Source: Symbiodinium kawagutii
Taxonomy: Eukaryota > Sar > Dinophyceae > Suessiales > Symbiodiniaceae
Assembly: GCA_009767595.1 (NCBI GenBank)
Contig: VSDK01022183.1
Coordinates: 90,376 to 154,375 of the forward strand
Reading direction: 5' to 3'
DNA length: 64,000 bases
Shown: piece by piece, positions 41,124-51,909 of the stretch
Layout of the letters: each line of letters starts with the position of its first letter
Position numbering within the stretch: the first letter of the stretch is position 1
Notes under the pieces: model-generated
Told to the model about the DNA's origin: nothing
Database searches by the model: none
Seen by the model: the letters and a program-made list of their open reading frames with translations, nothing else
Position numbers and translations under genes: made by a program

Positions 41124-42895
41124 TGTGAAAAGATGGCGGCAACAGCAGCACAGAGGCACACAATTTGGCTATTCATGCGTAGACGATCAATCTTCACCAT
41201 ACTTTTCTGGCGCGAATTTACTTTTGGTTTGCAGATGTTTGCAGTGTGTTTTTTGGGGCAGGAAAAGCATGGCCACGCAGTGAACAGACAGGGAGCTTGC
41301 TCCCAGATATGCTGTGGGGAAAGTCCCCGTGCCTTGGGGCAGAAAGTGCCACTGGGAGACCAGTAGACCTTGAGACTGGAGCTATCAGCGAAGCACATGC
41401 GGAGTTGTGGTTCCGGTGTTTTGGTCCTTTGCAGCAGCAAAGTCATGCCATGAGCGTTTGCAAGAACGCCAACCGAACGGGGCTCACTCTTTTCATGCCC
41501 TCTTCCTGCAGCTGTTGATCAAATGCTTTTTTTGTTTGGCCGCCAAATGTACGAGGCCCACTTTCTCGATCCAATTTTTTTTGCCGCTGCTTCGAGGACT
41601 GTTTGAACAGGATTTGTGAAAAGATGGCGGCAACAGCAGCACACAGGAACACAATTTGGCTATTCATGCGTAGACGCCTGATCTTCACCATACTTTTCTG
41701 GCGCGAATTTACTTTTGGTTTGCAGATGTTTGCAGTGTGTTTTTTGGGGGCAGGAAAAGCATGGCCACGCAGTGAACAGACAGGGAGCTTGCACCCAGAT
41801 ATGCTGTGGGGAAAGTCCCCGTGCCTTGGGGCAGAAAGTGCCACTGGGAGACCAGTAGACCTTGAGACTGGAGTTATCAGCGAAGCACATGCGGAGTTGT
41901 GGTTCTGGTGTTTTGGTCCTTTGCAGCAGCAAAGTCATGCCATGAGCGTTTGCAAGAACGCCAACCGAACGGGGCTGACTCTTTTCCATGCCCTCTTCCT
42001 GCAGCTGTTGATCCACAAAGATAGGGACGAACATCCTTCATCCTTTTCGTACTGGCTTTGTGTTGCTTCTAGGGTGGATTCCAGTTCCAAAAACTTCCAG
42101 AAAGTTTGAGGCAAATGATTGTTTGTGCTTGGGCGTGCAATTTTGTGAATCCCTCTACATCCCCACTGTTGTGAATGATCTTCTGACTAGCCAAACGAAG
42201 GCAGCTTCAATTGATGTGAGATTTGTGCTTGGACAGGGTGTGTCACAATGGCGAGACTTGTTATGGCTGCACCAGAGTGTCATGTACCGCACCTTTTCTG
42301 GCGTGAATTTACTTTTGGTTTGCAGTGTGTTTTTTGTGGGCAGGAAAAGCATGGCCACGCAGTGAACAGACAGGGAGCTTGCTCCCAGATATGCTGCGGG
42401 GAAAGTCCCCGTGCCTTGGGGCAGAAAGTGCCACTGGGAGACCAGTAGACCTTGAGACTGGAGTTATCAGCGAAGCACATGCGGAGTTGTGGTTCTGGTG
42501 TTTTGGTCCTTTGCAGCAGCAAAGTCATGCCATGAGCGTTTGCAAGAACGCCAACCGAACGGGGCTCACTCTTTTCATGCCCTCTTCCTGCAGCTGTTGA
42601 TCAAATGCTTTTTTTGTTTGGCCGCCAAATGTACGAGGCCCACTTTCTCGATCCAATTTTTTTTGCCGCTGCTTCGAGGACTGTTTGAACAGGATTTGTG
42701 AAAAGATGGCGGCAACAGCAGCACACAGGAACACAATTTGGCTATTCATGCGTAGACGATCGATCTTCACCATACTTTTCTGGCGCGAATTTACTTTTGG
42801 TTTGCAGTGCGTTTTTTGGGGGCAGGAAAAGCATGGCCACGCAGTGAACAGACAGGGAGCTTGCACCCAGATATGCTGTGGGGAAAGTCCCCGTG
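41124..42895. repeat. Tandem/segmental repeat, ~491-bp unit, four partial or full copies
   Basis: The full unit (41124-41614) starts GTGAAAAGATGGCGGCAAC, contains TTTTCTGGCGCGAATTTAC and GGAGACCAGTAGACCTTGAG, and ends near GAACAGGATTT. Copy 2 (41615 to about 42020) lacks the last ~90 bp and is followed by unrelated DNA. Copy 3 (about 42292-42695) lacks the first part. Copy 4 (42696-42895) is 3'-truncated. The copies differ by few substitutions. Long open frames occur on both strands in all copies, so coding is doubtful; a non-autonomous repeat or processed-gene array is possible. Confidence 0.85.
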
Positions 42896-42899
42896 CCCA

Positions 42900-44700
42900 G
42901 CAGGAAAACTCTGTTAAGAGAAGGTTCACTTCTGGTTGGTCCTGGGTGTAGCACTGCTGGGCAAAAACCTGCTTGAATTTGCTTTGTGAAGCGAACCTGG
43001 CTGATGTCCATGGGTTGACGGGCGGCCAAGGACGAAAACAAGATCGATGAGTGGAGGAAAGTAATTCACAGGGTGTGGAATTATGGGAGTTTCTTGAGTT
43101 CTCCTTGAGACGATACGTTTTAGATGTGGGGTTTGTAGAGCTATGGCTATGTGATACTCTTTGTTCTTTGACGTGCTTTGTTTTGGCCATCGGATTTCAA
43201 AGTCCCACATCTTATTATGATGATTGTTGCTAATTTTCTTGTTAACTTCACATATGAACATATACCAGCACCATTTGATAGATTACATCATAACATTTGA
43301 GGATTTTCTCTGGTTGCTGTGTGGACCAATGTGGACACAATATGCCGGCTGGGAATCAGAGCGTTGGGCTTCATTTTTTTGAGCACCAATTTGGAATGCC
43401 ACACGAGAACATACAAAGTCTGTCTTGGAAAAAAGGATATGCATACATGTTGTCAAAAGTACCAGTGCAAGTATGCAAAGTCCCTCTCTCTCTCTCTCTC
43501 TGTCTCGCTGTGTCTCTACATCTCCATTTGGGTGTCTACATTCAACCTAGATGATTATTTGTTGGATCAATCCTGACGGATCGGATGTGATACACTGTGG
43601 CACCGAAATCGCCGTTGATTTCCATTCTTGAGTTGATGGTCTGGCCCGCGGAAATTGTCAGCATTCCAAACTACCAACCTCGAACTGCCCATGTTGCCAT
43701 TGGCAGATTTTCTAGGTTAGCACGGTTGGTGATCAATTAACCATGTTACCCTACCATTGCCATTGGGATCTGGGATCAAGCTGGTTCGCACGGTTGGTGT
43801 TCACAGCCAACTTGCAGTGTGAAGATTCATAAGTGACACGCAGATCTGTGGCCACAAATTTGACTTTAGGCAAGTATTACCTCCTATGATTCACCATTTT
43901 GAATGATTTCAACCCATTTTATAACCCATCTGAAACCCTAGTTAACCATAGAAAATCGCTTCAATTGGGTGATTTGGTTGGGTCACCCGAATTTTAAGCG
44001 CCGCCGCGCCCTGATTTTCCAGGTCTTTCCTTTGGCTCTTGCGCGTGAGGGCCTGACGTGGCAAAGTCATGGACGAAATATGCGCATGTGCCAGCTTGTA
44101 TAACAATGGTGAAATATAACTATCTTATTTTGAATATAACAGAACTGACTATAAGAACAAAATATAGCAGACTCAAAGTATCTTCAATGGTGTATAGTCA
44201 GTTTCTGGACTTGAAATACTTGAGTGCATGCTCCGTAGACTGTTGGTGGTGTTTTTCTTTTTGATCAACCATTATCGTGAACCAACACCAATGATTATTC
44301 GGCCAGCATTATAACCATTGTTGCCCATTATTTTATGTGTCCACTTGCTGCGGGGTGCACCGACAACACTGTCCTAATACAATCCATCATTGTCCATCAT
44401 GAATCATCGTTAACCACGAACTTTTGTTGACCTGATTAACTCTATTAACCCACCATTCATCATATCTTAATCACTGTTAACCAAGCATTAACCCACAATC
44501 AATCAAATACCCACCATTCATCAAGTAAGATACCCACCATTCATCAAGTAAAATACCCAGTATTCATCAACTATGAACTTCATTGTTATCATTCACTTCA
44601 CCATCTTTGGCCACGATCATCAACCATGATCAACCAGGGAGCAGCATTGCCGAACGGGCTTAGGCTTTGTTTGTCCGCTCTTTTTGAGTCTGTGGGGGAG
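42900..44700. other. No confident gene
   Basis: Unique AT-rich DNA with a (TC)n run near 43485-43505 and AACCATT words. No supported exon. Confidence 0.4.
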
Positions 44701-44799
44701 CTCAAACTGGGACGGAGAGCTGGTGGATCAACATCAGGTTGAGGTGAACCACTAAGAACTGCCATGGAAACCACCAGGTGAACCATGAATAACCAGTAC

Positions 44800-45370
44800 A
44801 ATCACTAGGTTGACCACCACACATCACTGGGTGATGATTTTTCTTCACTGAAATTCTTCGAAGACCGAAGCGGGATGCTTTCTCTATTCTTGGATGTAAG
44901 GCCCCGAATTGGATATTAGCATTTCTCAACATGAACTGACTATGATACCTCAGTTCTGAAGCGTTCTTCCCAACCTCAGGAAAAGTTCTCATTTTGGGAA
45001 GGGGGTAAGGAGGGCCTGCCAAATCTCTGAGGGCAGCCCAACAAAGGTACCTCATTTGCTTGTGTTTGGGGTCATGGGTATAGGGCCCTCTACTGGGAGC
45101 TAAGTGGTGGAGCTAAGTGGCGTCCTGGCCCATGACTTGGGGACAATCATCGTTGGTCACAGGGCAAGAACTGGGGCTATCCAAGCTAATCTGAACATGT
45201 GCTGGATAGAAAGGACGTTCAGTGCTTGGAAGTGGATGATCACGATCCCATTCTGAGGCGCAAAAAGCATCCCTGATATTCTTTAGGATCATCTGACCGA
45301 TTGCGGGAGCTACTTTCAACCTTTGGCATCTCAATCAAGGCAAAGGGAGCATCTCTGGCATTGATGGTCA
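44800..45370 (-). CDS. Probable minus-strand gene fragment, unknown
   Basis: Two adjoining minus-strand blocks are protein-like. Block one (about 45370-45113) includes RLKVAPAIGQMILKNIRDAF and PVTNDDCPQVMGQDA. Block two (about 45055-44815) includes MRTFPEVGKNASELRYHSQF and LHPRIEKASRFGLRRISVKK. A stop and ~60 bp separate them, so an intron or a decayed gene is likely. A second reading frame overlaps the start of block one. No family is recognised. Confidence 0.35.
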
Positions 45371-45742
45371 GCATCGGGCTCAGTGAATCAACAGGACCGG
45401 TCGGCATGTCCTACGAAGCCAAAGACATTCTGGTCATTTGGGTTTGTGCCAAGCCATAGGGTAACCAATCACCCACCAAAAAATGATCACCACCAGGAAA
45501 CCATTGGTTTTGGGCGTACCAATATTTTGGCACACCCATTTGGGCCCATCATGTCTGTTGAATGGATTGTCGAAACTACTTCTTTTGAGCCAGGCGGAAA
45601 CGCTTGCCGTAGCAATCAAGCAACCAGGGAGTTTGACAGCCGCAGTCGGAACGTTGTTGAGTCATGGTTAGTGCTGGTTGGTGATGGACACTTAGTTAGC
45701 ACTGCAATTAGCAATCTTGCCGCTAAGGATATTGTTGGCACT

Positions 45743-45763
45743 GGTTAGCTATTCTGGCTCAAG
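45743..45763 (+). other. Relict dinoflagellate spliced leader (copy 1)
   Basis: 21 bp whose last nine bases are TGGCTCAAG, the 3' end of the conserved dinoflagellate spliced leader. Over 21 positions 16 match the leader as I know it. It lies 44 bp before the ATG, as expected when a trans-spliced mRNA has been copied back into the genome. Confidence 0.65.
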
Positions 45764-45807
45764 AAGCTTAGTATCCAAGCTGCCAAGGCTCTTTTTTTAC
45801 CATTCCC

Positions 45808-46681
45808 ATGGCTGTCATTGCTCGTGCTTTGGTGCTCAGCTGGCTGGCCGCATGGACTTCAGCTGAAACGGTGAAGGATTGCATTGAAAGCCAGTGTCGC
45901 GGCTGCGGTGGTGAGCAATGTCAGCTCTGCCGTGAAGACAAGAACACTATCTCCACATGCGTCTCATCCTGCATGGACACTCTTTGCAAGGGCTGTGGGG
46001 GAGAGCAGTGCCAGCTGTGTCGAGAAGATGCCAAGACTGTGGAGTCCTGCTGCTCCCCAAGAAGGGTTGGCGACCGAAGGGATCGACATGTGCAAGGCCA
46101 CCCCCAAAAACCCCTGTGATGGTTTGTATGGAGCTGAGAGTCTCCAATGCGCTTGGGAGGAAGATGTGAAGACCTGCATGGCTTCCGGTTGCCAAGGCTG
46201 TGGTGGAGAGCAATGCCAGCTGTGCCGCGAAGATGCTGAGCGCATCAACACCTGCTGCCAGAATCACTGGCATTCAGTGGACCCACCCCAGATGTGCAAG
46301 GATGCTGAGGCGGAACTGAAACCCAAGAATCCTTGTGATGGTTTGTATGGAGCTGAGAGTGTGCGATGCGCCTGGGAAGAAGATGCCAAGAGCTGTGTGG
46401 AGAGCAGCTGCAAGGGATGTGGTGGTGAGCAGTGCCAGCTGTGCCGTCAGGATGCGCAGAAGATTGCGAGCTGCTGTGATCAGACCTACCACTCCGTGGA
46501 CCCCCCGCAGATGTGCAAAACCGCCAAGGAAGAGGCAGTGACCACCTGCATGGACAACAAGTGCCATGGCTGCGGAGGTGAGCAGTGCCAACTCTGCCGT
46601 GAAGATGCCAAAAGCGAATGCTGCACTGGATCCATGCGGACTCCGTCCTGTGAATCTTCCAAGGCGGCATTTCTTCCATGA
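45808..46681 (+). pseudogene. Secreted Cys-rich repeat protein, frameshifted copy
   Basis: Same gene as 47158-48030, but with one extra C in a C run (CCCC at 46055-46058 against CCC in copy 2). This shifts the frame after repeat two, giving a 103-aa product ending at 46119. The downstream part, with repeats three to five, stays open in another frame to 46681. A homopolymer difference can also be a sequencing error, so this is either a recent pseudogene or a mis-called functional copy. Confidence 0.75.
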
Positions 46682-47092
46682 AGAGCCATGAGATTGATGA
46701 GGACATATGAGGACAAATGAAAGCAGACACCTCCGTGCCTCTCCGAAACTTTTGGACCATATTTGCTTAGAGATGCTAGGAATCAGTTTTGATAAGTAAT
46801 TTTGAACCAGGCCAGACCGGGCTGGGCCGTGGGCTAAGTGCCCATGGAAGTCATAAATCGAGGAATTTGGTGCACATTTTTATCTTTTAGACTGCCCGTT
46901 TGAGGTCTCTTTCCCAGCGGGTGAGGATGAGACACGTTCAATGGACTCCTTCAACCAGTACGAGAGTCTGAGACGTAGTGTCTGAGCAAAACAACATGCG
47001 GATTAGCCGCGAGAGAGAGAGGGAGAGAGAGGCGCACATGACGCGGATTGACGTGGTCTCATTTGATTTCGATGCTGCATATTGTTGGCACT

Positions 47093-47113
47093 GGTTAGCT
47101 ATTCTGGCTCAAG
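47093..47113 (+). other. Relict dinoflagellate spliced leader (copy 2)
   Basis: Identical to 45743-45763, at the same distance from the second gene copy. It was duplicated together with the gene. Confidence 0.65.
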
Positions 47114-47157
47114 AAGCTTAGCATCCAAGCTGCCAAGGCTCTTTTTTTACCATTCCC

Positions 47158-48030
47158 ATGGCTGTCATTGCTCGTGCTTTGGTGCTCAGCTGGCTGGCCG
47201 CATGGACTTCAGCTGAAACGGTGAAGGATTGCATTGAAAGCCAGTGTCGCGGCTGCGGTGGTGAGCAATGTCAGCTCTGCCGTGAAGACAAGAACACTAT
47301 CTCCACATGCGTCTCATCCTGCATGGACACTCTTTGCAAGGGCTGTGGGGGAGAGCAGTGCCAGCTGTGTCGAGAAGATGCCAAGACTGTGGAGTCCTGC
47401 TGCTCCCAAGAAGGGTTGGCGACCGAAGGGATCGACATGTGCAAGACCACCCCCAAAAACCCCTGTGATGGTTTGTATGGAGCTGAGAGTCTCCAATGCG
47501 CTTGGGAGGAAGATGTGAAGACCTGCATGGCTTCCAGTTGCCAAGGCTGTGGTGGAGAGCAATGCCAGCTGTGCCGCGAAGATGCTGAGCGCATCAACAC
47601 CTGCTGCCAGAATCACTGGCATTCAGTGGACCCTCCACAGATGTGCAAGGATGCTGAGGCGGAACTGAAACCCAAGAATCCTTGTGATGGTTTGTATGGA
47701 GCTGAGAGTTTGCAATGCGCCTGGGAAGAAGATGCCAAGAGCTGTGTGGAGAGCAGCTGCAAGGGATGTGGTGGTGAGCAGTGCCAGCTGTGCCGTCAGG
47801 ATGCGCAGACAATTGCCACCTGCTGTGATGAGCACTACCACTCCGTGGACCCCCCGCAGATGTGCAAAACCGCCAAGGAAGAGGCAGTGACCACCTGCAT
47901 GGACAACAAGTGCCATGGCTGCGGAGGTGAGCAGTGCCAACTCTGCCGTGAAGATGCCAAAAGCGAATGCTGCACTGGATCCATGCGGACCCCATCCTGT
48001 GAATCTTCCAAGGCGGCATTTCTTCCATGA
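47158..48030 (+). CDS. Secreted cysteine-rich repeat protein, intact copy, unknown function
   Basis: 290 aa, single exon. Residues 1-19 form a signal peptide (MAVIARALVLSWLAAWTSA, then ETVKDC). The mature part has five copies of a Cys module centred on GCGGEQCQLCR, each with a Cys three residues before GCGG and one or two more Cys about 10 residues after. Between modules lie two copies of NPCDGLYGAESLQCAWEED and two of HSVDPPQMCK. This amounts to roughly 50 cysteines in regular spacing, suggesting disulfide-bonded or metal-binding modules outside the cell or in the secretory route. No known family was recognised, so no activity is claimed. The spliced-leader relic and lack of introns point to a retroposed origin followed by tandem duplication. 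Confidence 0.7.
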   Translation: MAVIARALVLSWLAAWTSAETVKDCIESQCRGCGGEQCQLCREDKNTISTCVSSCMDTLCKGCGGEQCQLCREDAKTVESCCSQEGLATEGIDMCKTTPKNPCDGLYGAESLQCAWEEDVKTCMASSCQGCGGEQCQLCREDAERINTCCQNHWHSVDPPQMCKDAEAELKPKNPCDGLYGAESLQCAWEEDAKSCVESSCKGCGGEQCQLCRQDAQTIATCCDEHYHSVDPPQMCKTAKEEAVTTCMDNKCHGCGGEQCQLCREDAKSECCTGSMRTPSCESSKAAFLP

Positions 48031-48486
48031 AGAACCATCAGATTGATGAGGACATATGAGGACAAATGAAAGCAGACACCTCTGAGCCTCTCCGAAACTT
48101 TTGGACCATATCTGCTTAGATATGCTAGGAATCAGTTTTGATAAGTAATTTTGAACCAGGCCAAACCGGGCTGGGCCGTGGACTGAAGTGCCCATGGCAG
48201 TCACAGATCGAGGAATTTGGTGCACATTTTTATCTTTTAGACTGCCCGTTTGAGGTCGCTTTCCCAGCGGGTCAGGATGAGACACTCTTCCATGGACTCC
48301 TCCAACCAGTAGTCTGAGACATGGTGTCCGAGGAAAACAATATACGGATTAGCCGCAAGAGAGACTAGGAAGAGACATGACGCGGATTGACGTGGTCTCA
48401 TTTAATATCGATGTTGAATATTGAACCACTAATTAGCCACTAATCCACCACTATAGCACTATTCATGTATGGTATCATTGGTCGTA

Positions 48487-48543
48487 TCGTGCTCCAAATG
48501 ATTTGAGATGTTTGTGTCGTGCTCCAAATGATTTGAGATGTTT
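48487..48543. repeat. 30-bp tandem duplication
   Basis: TCGTGCTCCAAATGATTTG with GAGATGTTT occurs twice in a row, period 30 bp. Confidence 0.9.
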
Positions 48544-48549
48544 TGAGTT

Positions 48550-49530
48550 CGATTCACATGATACTTGGCTGTTCCCAGCGAGCATCTGAGGCTTCAAGCA
48601 TTTTTTGGAATAATGATGATTATAACTACTAAAGGTTCGAGTTCGACCAAGGTTGCTGAGAACCGGCGCATGATTGTATGCATACAAGGACAAAAAATAA
48701 GAAGAGTCACAGTGACAATAACATACTGAGAACATTGTGATGGCAACAATGACAGCAATAGTTATGATAGTAGATATACCCGCAACGATCATGAAGGTTG
48801 CTTTGTTTCCGATTTGTGGCAATTTTTGGTTTGGATGACAACACGTCCATATAAAGTCAATGAAAAGTTGGGAGAGTTTCACCGTTTTGTGCTAGCCCAG
48901 TTCTGGGATCCCATATCAACGGGCCAGAATGGCTGTCCTTAGGCCTGTTTGGAGTCAGCAGGATGCCTCTCGAGCAGGCAGGGATGTGGTTGCTCCACAG
49001 CGCCTGGTTGGTGAGTTGCCACCAGTGGATGGTGCGCGGACGTAAGTTGCTAAGCCACAACTGGGGTTGCCATTCCGTAGGCGAATACTTTCTGGATAAA
49101 CAAGTATTTTTAGATCATTGGATTAACCTACTCATCGAAAACAGTCCACTGCCAGGCTAGTTTAGAGGCAAGATCAAGAGTGGCGTACTAAGCCAAAAGT
49201 AGCTGTATAGAAGCACCTACTGTATTGACCTGAAACTCTCACGGACCTTGGGATGGGACAGGAGGGATGACAAGATTGACGAGGGAATCCGAAGCAATGA
49301 GAGCTTCTCCAGGGCCGAAACCAGTTGTCTTACCCAAACCAATGGCACTCCCAGGACCAGCATTTCTTGGGATGGCTGAGGGGTATTACCAGGGCTGTGG
49401 ATGGTGCCCCTTCGAGTTGACTTCCACGGAGGCCTGGCAGTAACGCTAGTTGTTCGACCTCTATTGCAGACTGCTTAGATTGTGTCTATGCCAACACGAT
49501 GTAACCAGCTTACAATGAAAAACGAGCTGG
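48550..49530. other. No confident gene
   Basis: Short open frames only. Coding-like patches near 48890-49030 on both strands could not be assigned. Confidence 0.35.
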
Positions 49531-49651
49531 ATATGGCTCTGGGTCAATATTGATCAACCAACCCATGGGGGATTTCCACCATCAATAATAGGGAAAACAA
49601 TGGTTAATAGTGGGGGAACCAGGGGTACAGAGTTTTGACCCACAGCCATAT
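49531..49651 (-). repeat. Introner-like TIR element, family 2 (copy A)
   Basis: 121 bp between ATATGGCTcTGGGTCAA and TTGACCCacAGCCATAT, inverted repeats pairing at 15 of 17 positions or better. It contains AATAGGGAAAACAATGGT and AGGGGTACAG. Close copies lie at 62433-62551 (same orientation) and 61574-61693 (inverted). Confidence 0.75.
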
Positions 49652-51470
49652 GGGACCGCCCTTCCGTCTCTCGTTTGTGATCACAAACGACTTTTTTTGG
49701 ATGCCTTTCAGATGGTGCAACCGGCTGTAGACATTCTCGATTGGCCAACTGCGACCAGAACACATCAACCATCATTGACAATCAACAACCATCAACAGCA
49801 ATGAATAGCCAACATTTATCATCATTCACCAAGCCAGACAGCCAGCCATCCACCCAATAACCCACCCACCCAACGAACCATCGAACCAACCAACTCACTG
49901 CGCCGTCCAACAGCGGGTCCCAGTTTTGGTCGCAGGCCTTTGGGCTCCTGCTGCCGCCAGTGGCTTTGGTGCGAGGTTGGGCTCAGCATTGGCCATGTTG
50001 GTTGGTTGTTTAGCCAGCAGTGAGGGCACCAAGAACAGGGATGTGGCAATGTTGCTGCTCGATTGGTTGGTTGGTTGGTTGGTTGGTTGGTTGGTTGGTT
50101 GGTTGATTGCTAGATTCATTGGTTGGTTGCTGAATTGATTAGTGGATCAATCATTCACTTTCTCATTTTGTTTGTTGGTCATTTACTGGCCGGTGGTGTT
50201 TGGGTTTGAGTCAGTTGGCTGCTTCAAGTATCACTTTGGGTCAAAATGAGAAAAGGCCCTCACTTTTGCTTGCACACAACTTGGATTTGCAGCCAGGGGT
50301 GAGTTTACTGAGATCTCACCATGATGTACTGACTTTTTTATTTGGCCGGAGGATCTTGATCCGCGCTAGATCATCATGTGATAGCGGGGTTCGAGGCAAC
50401 TGCCAATGTTGCGGCAAATTCATTTTGCAAGTGACCAAAACTCTCTTTTATCATTGTCAATGAAGGTTCTCTTATTTGGTTTAGTGTTGTTGCTGGATGT
50501 TGCCTCATGAACTGGGAATCTGTGTTAACCGGTGTTTGAAGATTAAGAAGAACCCGTATGTGGATTTGGTTCAAAATCATCGAATTGAGAAAGGTCTTAA
50601 GACCAAACAATAAGCCATGGCAGGGCTATTGTCTCTTGAATCACACGCTACAATTGTAAATGTTCGTTGTCTTTTGGTGTCGTTGTTGTCGTGTTGTCAT
50701 TGGTCGTTCGTGGGTCGCTGGTCATTGCTCAGTCTCGTGCTGATCGCCATAGTGGTGAACACTTGTGCGGCATTTATTCCTGAGCGGCTCCATGGTAGAT
50801 ATATAAATCCATGAACCACCCCTATTTGGGATCACCAGACATTGAGCAGGTAAACTGGGTGTGTCACCAGGTAGTGAGCAGTCAAACTGGAGGTGGTTAA
50901 TGAACATGGATCTCCCATCAGTCAACATTGGTCATTTTCAACGGTCATGTTCCCCATGATTCTTGTTAATGAACCATTTGTCAACCATTATCAACCACTA
51001 CTGGGGTGCGTCGTTGACCAGTGCGCAACCATTATCCACCATTGTAAATATGTTAACCATGATTTAACCATTATCAACCATCATTCACCATTTGTTCACC
51101 ATTTTTCAACCATTTGTCAACCATTCTTGACCTAGAGTCTCCCAATTGCTAATGTCAGACTGGCCAGGTTTGATGCAGCTGATTGACTTGGAACTAGCCG
51201 GTCCAGGCTCGGCCCCGGTCCGCATCGATGCCGAGTCATAGCGAAAGGGGGAACTGGGGATGCACCACATCCTGGGGCTCTGACTACATTTTTTGCTCGT
51301 CAAAACATCTAAAATCACATAATTTGCCAACGAAGACCACTGAGACTTCTCTTTCTTGGGGACGATTTTCATTTTCTTGCTGGAATCTTGCGCTGGTATT
51401 GTGTCCAGAAACCATGTGCCATTGTCGTGGCCACTACTTTAAGCATTGGTGGCATCAAGTTCTTTTAGCT
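49652..51470. other. No confident gene; simple repeats
   Basis: (TTGG)n at 50064-50105 and AACCATTATCAACC-rich DNA at 50980-51130. Open frames exist on both strands, but none is supported by splice sites. Confidence 0.4.
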
Positions 51471-51474
51471 CAGC

Positions 51475-51909
51475 ATGGCGCATGGGGATATCTGGGACGG
51501 GCGATCCATTGCGAGCCGAAGCAGTTGTCTCACGAATGCCGTAGAATCCCTCTTGGGACATGCGGCTGCGAAAGGTATTGCATCAGATGTGGATCTCATC
51601 AATCGTACCTTGAAGAAAGGGTACAAGATGATTACTCATGCCAGCAACGGTTTTGATTCGACTGACAAGCCGTACAGGTGGATGTCCTTGCGATATGTCT
51701 CCTTCGAAGAAGTCCTTTCGCTGACGTCTGTCCAGAAGACATTTGAAGGCCATGCTGAGGGATGTTCATCTCAGCAGCTTCAAGAGCTTCAGGGAGCTGC
51801 TGGTTTGTGGCATTTTGTCATTTGCAACTTCAAAGAAAAGTCAGAGAAAGACCCCCAGGTTGTCACTGCTTATTTTGGAAGCCGCTTCGAGATTTTGGTC
51901 TCAACTTAA
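51475..51909 (+). CDS. Ankyrin-protein gene, 5' part up to an in-frame TAA
   Basis: 144 aa from an ATG in CAGCATGGCG context, just after TTCTTTTAGCTCAG, a plausible trans-splice acceptor. It contains RSIASRSSCLTNAVESLLGH and GLWHFVICNFKEKSEKD. The TAA at 51907-51909 is in the same frame as the long downstream ORF, so the two are probably one gene interrupted by a single stop (or a missed short intron). No family is recognised in this part. Confidence 0.5.
   Translation: MAHGDIWDGRSIASRSSCLTNAVESLLGHAAAKGIASDVDLINRTLKKGYKMITHASNGFDSTDKPYRWMSLRYVSFEEVLSLTSVQKTFEGHAEGCSSQQLQELQGAAGLWHFVICNFKEKSEKDPQVVTAYFGSRFEILVST

Larger units (their letters stand above)
45729..47078 (+). repeat. Tandem gene duplication, unit 1 (1350 bp)
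   Basis: Starts ATATTGTTGGCACTGG and carries a spliced-leader relic, the coding region and the 3' flank. It is near-identical to the next unit, 47079 to about 48421, and the units meet at a shared ATATT. Confidence 0.9.
47079..48421 (+). repeat. Tandem gene duplication, unit 2 (about 1343 bp)
   Basis: Second copy of the 45729-47078 unit. It ends where ATATTGAACC replaces ATATTGTTGG. It carries the intact copy of the gene. Confidence 0.9.

Noticed and set aside
48633-48660. GGTTCGAGTTCGACC as a tRNA T-arm
   Set aside because: No acceptor, D or anticodon arm can be formed around it.
51460-51474. TTTTAGCTCAGC before the ankyrin gene as a spliced-leader relic
   Set aside because: Nine of twelve matches near the 3' end and nothing further upstream; it is equally a plain pyrimidine-AG acceptor.
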